Source of the DNA: Flagellimonas amphidinii
GTDB taxonomy: Bacteria; Bacteroidota; Bacteroidia; Flavobacteriales; Flavobacteriaceae
Assembly: GCF_013090115.1 (NCBI RefSeq)
Contig: NZ_JABFNN010000044.1
Location: forward strand, 83,562 to 147,561
Length of the DNA: 64,000 nucleotides
Direction: 5' to 3'
Part shown: piece after piece, positions 47,615 through 55,532 of the stretch
How positions within the stretch are numbered: the stretch's first letter is position 1
How the letters are laid out: every line of letters begins with the position of its first letter
Made by a program: the position numbers and the translations under genes
Notes under the pieces: model-generated
What the model saw: the letters and a program-made list of their open reading frames with translations, nothing else
Databases searched by the model: none
Told to the model about the DNA's origin: nothing

Positions 47615-48724
47615 TTATCCCAACGAATCTATCACTTTACTCAATCGTTCAGTGATTTCAGCGATTTCACCAATTCCATCAACAGAATGAAATTTCCCTT
47701 GTTTTTCGTAATACGCTTTCAAAGGAGCAGTTTTTTGGTTGTATTCATCAAAACGGTTACGAATCTTACTTTCATCTTGGTCATCTGAACGTCCACTCTC
47801 TTTTCCTCGCTCCAACAATCGAGCTACAAGAATGTCATCATCCGCTTCCAAGGCAATAGTTGCATTAACGGTCATATCCTTGGACTCTAAAAAATTATCC
47901 AATGCTTCAGCCTGAGCTTCTGTACGTGGAAAACCATCAAAAATGAAACCAGCAGCTTCTGGATTTTTTTCAACCTCTGCTTTTAACATATCAATGGTGA
48001 CCTCATCGGGCACCAAATCTCCACGATCAATATAGGATTTGGCCAAGTTGCCCAGTTCAGTTCCATTTTTAATGTTATATCGAAACACATCTCCCGTTGA
48101 AATATGTTTGAGATTGTATTTTTCCTTCAAAAACCCTGCTTGGGTTCCTTTTCCTGCTCCTGGCTTTCCAAAAAGCACTAGATTGATCATATTTTGTTGT
48201 TTTAGCTGGTATACTTCTTTCAAGTTCCGCCCCAATTCGTTATAGTCCAAACCATATCCCACAATAAAACTGTTGGGGATTTCAAGCCCGACATAGTCAA
48301 TGGAATACTCTCCATTGTAAACTTCAGATTTATAAAACAAAGAAGCTATTTTGAATTCTTTTACATTGGTATTGGAGAAGAGGTCCACCAATTTCTTCAA
48401 GGTCCTACCGGTATCGATAACATCTTCCAGAATGATGACACTTTTCCCTTCGATATCATCAGAAACATCTAAAAGTGTCTCAACAATCCCAGTAGAAGTA
48501 AGTCCTTGATAGGAACTCAATCGCACAAAAGAAACCTGACACGGATATTGATAAGCCTTTAAAAAATCGGAAACAAACATAAAAGCCCCATTGAGCACTC
48601 CCACAAAAATGGGAATTTCGTCCTTGTAATCCTTGGCAATATCCGCAGCCATCTTTGCAATGGCCCCTTGGATTTGTTCCTCTTTGAGGTAGGGTTCAAA
48701 AAACTTGTCGTGAAGCTTTATCAA
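47615..48724 (-). CDS. Hypoxanthine phosphoribosyltransferase-adenylate kinase fusion
   Basis: 369 residues, two enzymes of purine metabolism in one chain. Residues 1-178 are HPRT: FVGVLNGAFMFVSDFL and the PRPP loop VIILEDVIDTGRTLKKLV (96-113), ending VGYGLDYNELGRNLKEVY. From Met 179 follows a complete short-LID adenylate kinase: MINLVLFGKPGAGKGTQ (P-loop), DGFPRTEAQAEALDNFL and ARLLERGKESGRSDD; no zinc Cys in the LID. There is no stop codon between the halves, so it is a true fusion in the genome; internal initiation at Met 179 (48188-48190) could also yield separate kinase. The start is TTG (48722-48724). A TATCTTTG box lies 25 bp upstream. Confidence 0.93.
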   Translation of the reverse strand: MIKLHDKFFEPYLKEEQIQGAIAKMAADIAKDYKDEIPIFVGVLNGAFMFVSDFLKAYQYPCQVSFVRLSSYQGLTSTGIVETLLDVSDDIEGKSVIILEDVIDTGRTLKKLVDLFSNTNVKEFKIASLFYKSEVYNGEYSIDYVGLEIPNSFIVGYGLDYNELGRNLKEVYQLKQQNMINLVLFGKPGAGKGTQAGFLKEKYNLKHISTGDVFRYNIKNGTELGNLAKSYIDRGDLVPDEVTIDMLKAEVEKNPEAAGFIFDGFPRTEAQAEALDNFLESKDMTVNATIALEADDDILVARLLERGKESGRSDDQDESKIRNRFDEYNQKTAPLKAYYEKQGKFHSVDGIGEIAEITERLSKVIDSLG

Positions 48725-48748
48725 CGTATTATCCTTTTAACGGGTTGG

Positions 48749-48756
48749 CAAAGATA
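48749..48756 (-). promoter_or_regulatory. -7 box of the hpt-adk-obgE unit
   Basis: TATCTTTG on the minus strand, 25 bp before the TTG start. The -33 element is not recognisable, so confidence is moderate. Confidence 0.5.
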
Positions 48757-48809
48757 ACATTTTTAGGGGTGCATTGGCTTTAGATTTTCATAGCCTCGTG
48801 GAATTCACG

Positions 48810-48817
48810 TATTTTTG
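48810..48817 (+). promoter_or_regulatory. -7 box of purK
   Basis: TATTTTTG on the plus strand, 23 bp before the purK ATG. A weak TTTTC lies near -33. It is back to back with the hpt-adk box, so both purine units start from the same 116-bp region; no purine riboswitch-like fold was seen. Confidence 0.5.
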
Positions 48818-48840
48818 CATTCATTCCAATTCGCAGGTCA

Positions 48841-49998
48841 ATGCAATTCTTTTCTTCCAATTTTAAATTCGGTATTTTAGGAGGTGGTCAACTGGGCAAA
48901 ATGTTGCTATATGAAACCCGAAAATGGGACATCTACACCAAAGTCATGGACGCTTCTCCAGAAGCTCCTTGTCGCATTTCGTGCAATGAATTTGTCCAAG
49001 CAAGTCTTATGGATTTTGATGCTGTTTACAATTTTGGCAAGGACTTGGATGTTTTGACCATTGAAATTGAAAATGTAAATGTTGAAGCCCTTGAAAAACT
49101 GGAGCATGAAGGAATAACCGTTTACCCTCCTACCAAGGCGTTAAAAATTATCCAGAACAAGGCTACGCAAAAGTTGTTTTATACGGATAACAATATCCCA
49201 ACCGCACCTTTTTCAAGGTTTGCCTACACTTCAGAAATTGAAGACAGCATATCCAATGGCGGACTTCAATTGCCCTTTGTTTGGAAAAGCGCACAATTTG
49301 GTTACGATGGTCAAGGGGTAAAAGTGGTCAGAACAATAGATGATTTAAAGGAGTTGCCCAACGTGGAGTGTATCGCCGAACAAATGGTAGATTTTAAAAA
49401 CGAATTGGCCGTAATTGTGGCTAGAAATCCCAATGGAGCGGTAAAAACCTATCCCGTGGTGGAAATGGAGTTTCATCCTGAAGCCAATCAAGTGGAATAT
49501 GTGATATGCCCGGCACGTATTGATACCACTGTGGCCCAAAAAGCTATTGAGGTTGCCTTAAAAGTCTCCGAGCACTTGGAACATGTGGGACTACTTGCAG
49601 TTGAACTCTTTCAAACCCAAGATGATGAAATTTTGGTAAATGAAGTGGCCCCAAGACCCCATAATAGCGGGCATTACAGTATAGAGGCCAGCTACACCAA
49701 TCAATTTGAACAACATATTAGAGCCATTTTGAATCTACCCTTGGGCAAAACGGACAGCAAAGTGGCCGGAATAATGGTAAATTTGGTAGGTGCCGAAGGT
49801 CATACCGGAGATGTGGTCTATGAAAACTTAGACGCAATTTTAGGAATGGAAGGCGTCACCCCTCATATTTATGGAAAAAAACAAACACGTCCGTTCCGTA
49901 AAATGGGACATGTGACCATTGTGGATGAAGATATGACAAGAGCTAGGCAAGTGGCTCAAAAAGTAAAGGAAACCATTAAGGTAGTAAGCAAAGAGTAA
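48841..49998 (+). CDS. purK: N5-carboxyaminoimidazole ribonucleotide synthase
   Basis: 385 residues, ATP-grasp enzyme that carboxylates AIR in purine synthesis. FGILGGGQLGKMLLYETRKW at the start, IIQNKATQKLFYTDNNIPTA, WKSAQFGYDGQGVKVV and EVAPRPHNSGHYSIEASYTN near 265-285 are PurK motifs. Its partner purE lies 1.66 kb downstream instead of adjacent; two secreted-protein genes lie between on the same strand. Confidence 0.97.
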   Translation: MQFFSSNFKFGILGGGQLGKMLLYETRKWDIYTKVMDASPEAPCRISCNEFVQASLMDFDAVYNFGKDLDVLTIEIENVNVEALEKLEHEGITVYPPTKALKIIQNKATQKLFYTDNNIPTAPFSRFAYTSEIEDSISNGGLQLPFVWKSAQFGYDGQGVKVVRTIDDLKELPNVECIAEQMVDFKNELAVIVARNPNGAVKTYPVVEMEFHPEANQVEYVICPARIDTTVAQKAIEVALKVSEHLEHVGLLAVELFQTQDDEILVNEVAPRPHNSGHYSIEASYTNQFEQHIRAILNLPLGKTDSKVAGIMVNLVGAEGHTGDVVYENLDAILGMEGVTPHIYGKKQTRPFRKMGHVTIVDEDMTRARQVAQKVKETIKVVSKE

Positions 49999-50011
49999 GT
50001 TCCTGAATTTC

Positions 50012-50146
50012 ATGAGAAAGATTTTGATTATTCCCTTCTTATTGTTTTTGGTGTTATTAAATTCATGCTCTAAAGAAGAAGGTTGTACAGAGACTGTATG
50101 TCCTGATGGTTTCAACAGTTGTTTTGAAAAACCTTGTGGCCTATAG
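50012..50146 (+). CDS. 44-residue lipoprotein
   Basis: MRKILIIPFLLFLVLLNSC gives a signal peptide with lipid Cys at 19; the mature part is only 25 residues with four more Cys (EEGCTETVCPDG ... SCFEKPCGL). Starts 13 bp after purK. Similar tiny Cys-rich lipoproteins occur in Bacteroidota, but no function is known. Read from the sequence directly, as it is short. Confidence 0.7.
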   Translation: MRKILIIPFLLFLVLLNSCSKEEGCTETVCPDGFNSCFEKPCGL

Positions 50147-50157
50147 CAGAAAAAGAG

Positions 50158-51657
50158 ATGATTAGCACTCCTAAATTTAATTTGTTGAGAATTAAACTGA
50201 TTTCAATATTCCTTATACTAATTCAATTAAGTTACGGACAGGAAATTTTGTCTTCAGAACAAATTCTTCTTCCTCAATATGAAGGCGAAATTTCTTTTGT
50301 TAAATCAAAAGACAATTTTGTCTTAAGCTTTTTACAGGCAAACCAAATCTCAATGGTCCAGTATGACCTGAACATGAAGAAAAAGTTTGCAAATAAAATC
50401 CTAAAACAAAAGCAAAGTCATGTCAATTTCATTGAAAGTTATCAAGCCGAAAATAAAGTTGGATACATATTCAGCAACAATTCAAGAAAAAAGTTTTTTG
50501 GACTTATTTATGACTTTGAAAGTGAAAAAATAGTTGAGAAACCTTTGGACTTTAAGCTGGAAAGAGAAGACTATCTTGTTAACTACAGTCATGATGGTAA
50601 GTTTTACATATTAGCTCAAATAAAAAATACGAGAAAGCTTAAATTTCATGTGCTGGATATTAATCTCAATTATGAAACACATATAATTGACTTAGGTAAA
50701 AGTGATTATTACAAAAATGGAACAAAACAAGATGAGTTTCCGAAGAGAGTGGTTTATTCAAATGGCACTATAAAAGATTCCCTGCTAAACTATGCGTCCC
50801 ATAATGCCTATTTGAAATTGGTCAAAAGACACTCTCCCAATCTAAACGAAGTGATTACACATAGTGACAAGATATACTTATCAGATGAAAAACTTCTTAT
50901 TACACTTGATTCAAATAATGAGTATACAAATCTCATCGAAATCAACCAAAAAGATTCTAAAACCACAATAAGGCAAATATCCAAAACTGATTTCGGAGAA
51001 AATCTTTCTGGAATAAAAACAAACTCTTTTATCTTAGACAACTTGCTTTTTTTATTAAAAGGCGACAAAAAGAAGGTTTTTGTAAAACTTTACAACTTGG
51101 ATTCGAATAAATCCACCAGTGTTTTTTCATTTCACAGAAACTCTCCGTATCTCGAACAACGAAACATCTTGTTAAACCAAAATTTGGTAACAAAACATAA
51201 TATTGACATTCACCCTTCGGAAAGCAATAAGGAAAGCGTGCAAAAACGATTACAAAAAATCATGAAGGGCGGCAACAAGATAGGGCTGAGAGCTTTAGAT
51301 AGTGACCAATCTTTTCTATTGATGTTGGGCGGGTATAAAAAAACCAATGGAGCACCTATGACAATGCCTGGTAGTTTCGGAGCTGTAGGCGGTTTGACAA
51401 TGGGCATGATGTTCGGAAATTATACGTTTGTTAGGGATGAATCACTTTATTTTTATTTGGACAAACAAAATTTTGATTTAGACCTTAGTGATTTCGAAGA
51501 CCCCTATCAAAAAATGGAAGACCTATTTAATGAAATCTATGATGAAAAAGCACGTAGGAAAATAAGTTGGAAAACGAAATTTCAGATAGACTCAGATTAT
51601 TACTTGGGCTACCTAGACAGAAGGGAAAACATCTATTATATTAGAAAATTTAATTAA
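50158..51657 (+). CDS. Secreted protein of unknown function between purK and purE
   Basis: 499 residues from ATG at 50158 (the TTG at 50134 overlaps the preceding gene and is rejected). Signal peptide MISTPKFNLLRIKLISIFLI ending SYG before QEIL. The rest is rich in Lys, Asn and Ser with repeated short beta patterns (FVLSFLQANQISMVQYDL, FYILAQIKNTRKLKFHVLDI, YIRKFN end), consistent with a beta-propeller, and a Gly/Met patch GAVGGLTMGMMFGNY near 425. No family recognised. Codon use looks more AT-rich than its pur neighbours, so it may have been inserted. Confidence 0.72.
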   Translation: MISTPKFNLLRIKLISIFLILIQLSYGQEILSSEQILLPQYEGEISFVKSKDNFVLSFLQANQISMVQYDLNMKKKFANKILKQKQSHVNFIESYQAENKVGYIFSNNSRKKFFGLIYDFESEKIVEKPLDFKLEREDYLVNYSHDGKFYILAQIKNTRKLKFHVLDINLNYETHIIDLGKSDYYKNGTKQDEFPKRVVYSNGTIKDSLLNYASHNAYLKLVKRHSPNLNEVITHSDKIYLSDEKLLITLDSNNEYTNLIEINQKDSKTTIRQISKTDFGENLSGIKTNSFILDNLLFLLKGDKKKVFVKLYNLDSNKSTSVFSFHRNSPYLEQRNILLNQNLVTKHNIDIHPSESNKESVQKRLQKIMKGGNKIGLRALDSDQSFLLMLGGYKKTNGAPMTMPGSFGAVGGLTMGMMFGNYTFVRDESLYFYLDKQNFDLDLSDFEDPYQKMEDLFNEIYDEKARRKISWKTKFQIDSDYYLGYLDRRENIYYIRKFN

Positions 51658-51658
51658 C

Positions 51659-52150
51659 ATGAGCAAAGTAGCCGTTATTATGGGAAGCACCAGTGATCTT
51701 CCCGTTATGCAAGATGCCATCGATATTTTACGTGGATTTGACATTGAAGTGGAAGTGGATATTGTCTCAGCCCACAGAACTCCTGAAAAACTGTTTGATT
51801 TTGGCAAAAATGCACACAAAAATGGTTTTTCAGTTATAGTTGCTGGAGCTGGCGGTGCTGCCCACCTTCCCGGTATGGTGGCTTCTTTATCTCCTCTTCC
51901 AGTGATTGGCGTTCCTGTAAAAAGTAGCAACTCCATTGACGGTTGGGATTCCGTACTTTCCATTTTGCAGATGCCCGGTGGCGTTCCTGTGGCAACTGTT
52001 GCGCTAAATGGTGCGAAAAATGCCGGAATACTAGCTGCACAAATCATCGGTAGTTCAGACAAATGTGTGCTGGACAAAATTGAAGTCTACAAGCAAGGTC
52101 TCAAAGAAAAAGTAATCAAAGGAGCAGAAGAGGTTAAAAGCAAGTCTTGA
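51659..52150 (+). CDS. purE: N5-carboxyaminoimidazole ribonucleotide mutase
   Basis: 163 residues. MSKVAVIMGSTSDLPVMQDA, VSAHRTPEKLFDF and AGAGGAAHLPGMVASLSPLP with VIGVPVKSS are the class I PurE motifs including the catalytic His in SAHRTP. It moves the carboxyl group made by PurK. One bp after the preceding gene stop, which suggests coupled transcription with the inserted genes. Confidence 0.97.
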   Translation: MSKVAVIMGSTSDLPVMQDAIDILRGFDIEVEVDIVSAHRTPEKLFDFGKNAHKNGFSVIVAGAGGAAHLPGMVASLSPLPVIGVPVKSSNSIDGWDSVLSILQMPGGVPVATVALNGAKNAGILAAQIIGSSDKCVLDKIEVYKQGLKEKVIKGAEEVKSKS

Positions 52151-52161
52151 TTACCAGTTTT

Positions 52162-52572
52162 ATGTTAAACTACAATGAAATAGGTATTTTATTAGGGTCT
52201 TTTGCTGTTGTCATCATTTTTTTTGTTCAAAAAAAAGTGGAAAATCCCTATGGGAAAAGTGTCTGTCGAAGTGCCCGTTTATTATTTGCCCTGTATGCCA
52301 TTATTTTAATCGCCGTTGAAATCAGATGGTATAGTTTAAAACAACATGCCAAGAGTTTTGATTTGGACCAAAATGGTTTTGTTGACTTATATGAGTACAC
52401 TGATGATGCCATCAAAGCCATGAACAGAGTCACTAAAAATACAGCAAGGGGCTTCGCTTTTTTAACTGTTGCAATTCTATCTTCAGCTGTATCTTTTGCA
52501 TTTTTGGTATCGGATTTGGTAGTAACTCATTTTAAACTCAAAAAATTAAAGCAGAAAGAAATCCATGAATAA
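52162..52572 (+). CDS. Membrane protein with one EF-hand
   Basis: 136 residues from ATG at 52162 (a TTG at 52147 overlapping the purE stop adds five). Three hydrophobic segments (about 6-24, 36-54 and 90-118) surround a single EF-hand loop DLDQNGFVDLYEY near residues 70-82, with Asp/Asn/Asp at the calcium positions and Glu at position 12. The C-terminus is strongly basic. Probably a calcium-responsive membrane protein; no name known. Overlaps the M3 peptidase start by 8 bp. Confidence 0.72.
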   Translation: MLNYNEIGILLGSFAVVIIFFVQKKVENPYGKSVCRSARLLFALYAIILIAVEIRWYSLKQHAKSFDLDQNGFVDLYEYTDDAIKAMNRVTKNTARGFAFLTVAILSSAVSFAFLVSDLVVTHFKLKKLKQKEIHE

Positions 52573-54595
52573 TCCATTGTTGAAACCTTTTAATAAGGCC
52601 CCTTTTTCGCAAATTAAAAACGAGCACTTCAAGCCTGCTTTTCTTCAAGCGATTGAAGAAGCCAAAAAAGAAATTGATGAAATTGCCCAAAACTCTGAAT
52701 CACCCACTTTCGCCAACACTTTAGAAGCGTTGGATTTTTCAGGGCGGCAGTTAGATCGGATTTCCAGTATTTTCTTCAATCTAAATGCTGCAGAAACCAA
52801 TGAGGAAATTCAAAAAATAGCCCAAGAAGTTTCTCCTCTTTTGTCTGAATTTGGCAATGATATCATTCTCAATAAAGATCTTTTTAAACGGGTCAAGTCC
52901 GTCTATGAACGAAAAGAGAATTTAAACCTTACTCCAGAGCAAGAGACATTATTGGAAAAACGGTACAAGAGATTCAGCAGGAATGGTGCTACCCTTAACG
53001 AGGAAGATAAAAAGCGACTCCGGGAAATAGATGCTGAACTTTCTCAATTAAAACTCAAGTTTGGAGAAAACGTTTTGGCCGAAACCAATAAATATGAGCT
53101 CCTTTTAACCAATGAAGAGGACTTAAAAGGGGTACCTGAAGGAGTCAAGGAAGCTGCTGCCCAATTGGCAAAATCAAAAAACAAGGATGGATGGCTGATT
53201 ACTTTGGACTATCCTAGCTACATTCCTTTTATGAAATATGCTGAAAACCGAGAATTGCGCAAAAAACTCTCCATGGCTTTTGGCAGCAAAGGTTTTCATC
53301 AAGATGAACTGGACAATCAGGAAAACGTGCTTCACATTGTGAAGCTTCGTCATGAGCGAGCTAATTTATTGGGCTACGAAACCCATGCCCATTTTGTCTT
53401 AGAAGAACGCATGGCAGAAACTCCCCAAAAGGTGCTTGATTTTCTTAATGAGCTCTTGGAAAAAGCCAAACCAGCAGCAGAAAAAGAGTTTGCAGATCTG
53501 GAATCCTTTGCCAAACAATTAGACAATATTCACCAACTTGAAAAATGGGACAGTGCTTATTATTCTGAAAAACTAAAGCAAAAGCTTTTCAATTTGGATG
53601 ACGAAAAACTAAAGCCCTACTTTAAACTCGAAAATGTGATTTCAGGGGTTTTTAAGGTGGCAGAAAAGTTGTTTGGACTCACTTTCAAAGAGGTTTTTGA
53701 TGTGGATAAGTATCATGAGGAAGTAAAAACCTATGAAGTGTATGACGAATCAAGCAACTTGGTTTCCTTGTTCTATGCTGATTTTCATCCTAGACCCGGT
53801 AAGCGCGGGGGAGCTTGGATGACATCCTACAAATCGCAATACATTTTAAATGGGAAAAATAGTAGGCCGCATGTATCCAACGTATGCAATTTCACCAAAC
53901 CTACGGCCACCAAACCTTCATTACTCACTTTTAATGAAGTTACCACCCTATTTCATGAATTTGGGCATGGTCTTCATGGAATGTTGGCCAACACCACCTA
54001 CCCGGGGCTTTCCGGCACTTCTGTCTATTGGGATTTTGTGGAATTGCCAAGTCAAGTCATGGAAAATTGGTGTTATGAAAAAGAAGCCTTGGAACTTTTT
54101 GCCTTCCACTATGAAACTGGCGAGTTGATTCCCATGGAGTTGATTCAAAAAATAAAAGAATCTGCCACCTTTCAAGAAGGGATGGCCACGCTTCGCCAAT
54201 TGAGCTTCGGATTCTTGGATATGGCGTGGCACGGCAAAAACCCAAATCAAATTAAAGATGTAAAAGCTTATGAAACCAAAGCTTTTGAAGGGACCAACCT
54301 ATTCCCTGAAACTCCAGAAACTTGTATGAGCACTGCATTTTCACATATTTTTCAAGGAGGATATTCATCTGGGTATTACAGTTATAAATGGGCAGAAGTC
54401 CTGGATGCCGATGCATTTGCCTATTTTAAGGAAAATGGGATATTCAATAAAGAAATCGCCAATAAGTTCAAGGAGCATGTGCTCTCCAAAGGAGGCACAG
54501 AGAACCCTATGGTACTTTACAAACGATTTAGAGGAGTTGAACCAAAAATTGAAGCTTTATTGGAAAGGGCTGGGTTACTCAGGAAAGCTGGATAA
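52565..54595 (+). CDS. M3-family metallopeptidase (oligopeptidase A / Dcp type)
   Basis: 676 residues, cytoplasmic, no signal peptide. Zinc motif HEFGH at 464-468 in LFHEFGHGLHGMLANTTYPG and the downstream Glu in WDFVELPSQVMENW. YFHPRPGKRGGAWMTSYKSQ-type substrate loop is present (DFHPRPGKRGGAWMTS). Degrades short peptides. Operon partner of the EF-hand membrane protein and purE, with an 8-bp overlap, although unrelated in pathway. Confidence 0.94.
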   Translation: MNNPLLKPFNKAPFSQIKNEHFKPAFLQAIEEAKKEIDEIAQNSESPTFANTLEALDFSGRQLDRISSIFFNLNAAETNEEIQKIAQEVSPLLSEFGNDIILNKDLFKRVKSVYERKENLNLTPEQETLLEKRYKRFSRNGATLNEEDKKRLREIDAELSQLKLKFGENVLAETNKYELLLTNEEDLKGVPEGVKEAAAQLAKSKNKDGWLITLDYPSYIPFMKYAENRELRKKLSMAFGSKGFHQDELDNQENVLHIVKLRHERANLLGYETHAHFVLEERMAETPQKVLDFLNELLEKAKPAAEKEFADLESFAKQLDNIHQLEKWDSAYYSEKLKQKLFNLDDEKLKPYFKLENVISGVFKVAEKLFGLTFKEVFDVDKYHEEVKTYEVYDESSNLVSLFYADFHPRPGKRGGAWMTSYKSQYILNGKNSRPHVSNVCNFTKPTATKPSLLTFNEVTTLFHEFGHGLHGMLANTTYPGLSGTSVYWDFVELPSQVMENWCYEKEALELFAFHYETGELIPMELIQKIKESATFQEGMATLRQLSFGFLDMAWHGKNPNQIKDVKAYETKAFEGTNLFPETPETCMSTAFSHIFQGGYSSGYYSYKWAEVLDADAFAYFKENGIFNKEIANKFKEHVLSKGGTENPMVLYKRFRGVEPKIEALLERAGLLRKAG

Positions 54596-54680
54596 TTCCT
54601 TTTTTTATGCACAACTAAACTGTTAATCTTTCTCTAAAGTCGAAACCCATGATATTTTCGTGATACTTTTTGAAGTCGTT

Positions 54681-54723
54681 TGTAATGGAAAAACCAGAAA
54701 TTCATTAACTAAAATCCATTACA
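54681..54723. promoter_or_regulatory. Inverted repeat upstream of the ECF sigma gene
   Basis: Nine-bp arms TGTAATGGA (54681-54689) and TCCATTACA (54715-54723), 25 bp apart; the right arm overlaps the -7 box TACATTTG. Suited to two-site binding by a regulator or to sigma-dependent autoregulation. Confidence 0.45.
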
Positions 54724-54727
54724 TTTG
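54720..54727 (+). promoter_or_regulatory. -7 box of the sigma factor operon
   Basis: TACATTTG, 17 bp before the ATG at 54745. No TTTG is found at the usual distance upstream. The short leader supports ATG at 54745 rather than the TTG at 54736. Confidence 0.45.
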
Positions 54728-54744
54728 GTACTTCTTTGATAGAT

Positions 54745-55299
54745 ATGGCATTACACGAACTTCATCCTAATAAATGGGTAGATTTATATGCAGATTACTT
54801 GTTCAACTATGCCGTGGCACGAGTAAGTGATGCTGAAATAGCCAAGGACCTGGTGCAAGAAACTTTTTATGCTGGACTTAATTCCGCAAAAAATTATAAA
54901 GGAGATGCCGCCGAACGCACATGGCTCATTGCTATTTTAAAAAGAAAGGTGATTGATTATTACCGTAAAATCAATTCCAAAAAAGGAAAAGCTGAAGTTC
55001 GCATCAATTACAATACCGATTCCGATGCTGAAGGCGATTGGCTCGAAGAACAAGTTGCAGACCCTTTTAGTAAAGATGGCGATAATGTCCTTGAAAATGA
55101 AGAGTTGGGCTCAGCGATTCAGGACTGTATTTCAAAACTGCCGCAAAAACAATCGCAGGTCTTTAAAATGAAGACCGTTCAAGGAATGTCAACAGAAGAT
55201 ATTTGTAATGATTTGGGAATTAACCCGTCCAACTTGTGGGTAATGATACACAGGGCAAGGACAGCTCTTATGGGTTGTTTAAATGAAAATTGGTTTTAA
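54745..55299 (+). CDS. ECF-type RNA polymerase sigma factor
   Basis: 184 residues from ATG 54745. Region 2 (about 10-75) with DAEIAKDLVQETFYAGLNSA and TWLIAILKRKVIDYYRK; a charged linker; region 4 (about 125-180) with LPQKQSQVFKMKTVQGMSTE, DICNDLGINPSNLWVMIHRA. It would direct polymerase to stress-type promoters. A small Cys/His protein lies 2 bp downstream and probably is its anti-sigma. Confidence 0.94.
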   Translation: MALHELHPNKWVDLYADYLFNYAVARVSDAEIAKDLVQETFYAGLNSAKNYKGDAAERTWLIAILKRKVIDYYRKINSKKGKAEVRINYNTDSDAEGDWLEEQVADPFSKDGDNVLENEELGSAIQDCISKLPQKQSQVFKMKTVQGMSTEDICNDLGINPSNLWVMIHRARTALMGCLNENWF

Positions 55300-55301
55300 C
55301 T

Positions 55302-55532
55302 ATGAAGATTTCATGCGAGGATGCTGCACATATTTGTACTAAATCACAGTATAAGGAAGCTAGTTTTTGGGAAATCCTAAAACTTCGCATACATATTTTA
55401 TACTGTAAGACGTGTGCGAAGTTTTCCAAGCGCAACAAGGCTTTGACCTCACTGTGCGATAATGCAAATTTGAATGTCCTCTCTGAAAGGGAAAAAGAAT
55501 CCATGAAAAAGGATTTGGAAAAGCACCTCTAA
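55302..55532 (+). CDS. Small zinc-binding anti-sigma candidate
   Basis: 76 residues. The central helix carries HILYCKTC, an exact HxxxCxxC zinc-binding anti-sigma (ZAS) motif, preceded by CEDAAHIC at residues 5-12, so Cys/His ligands are available for one zinc. It has no membrane segment. Two bp after the ECF sigma gene, which is how such regulators are arranged. Binding to the sigma is inferred. Confidence 0.75.
   Translation: MKISCEDAAHICTKSQYKEASFWEILKLRIHILYCKTCAKFSKRNKALTSLCDNANLNVLSEREKESMKKDLEKHL

Noticed and set aside
48725..48840. Purine riboswitch in the hpt-adk/purK gap
   Set aside because: The gap is only 116 bp, carries two promoter boxes and short leaders, and shows no three-way-junction pattern.
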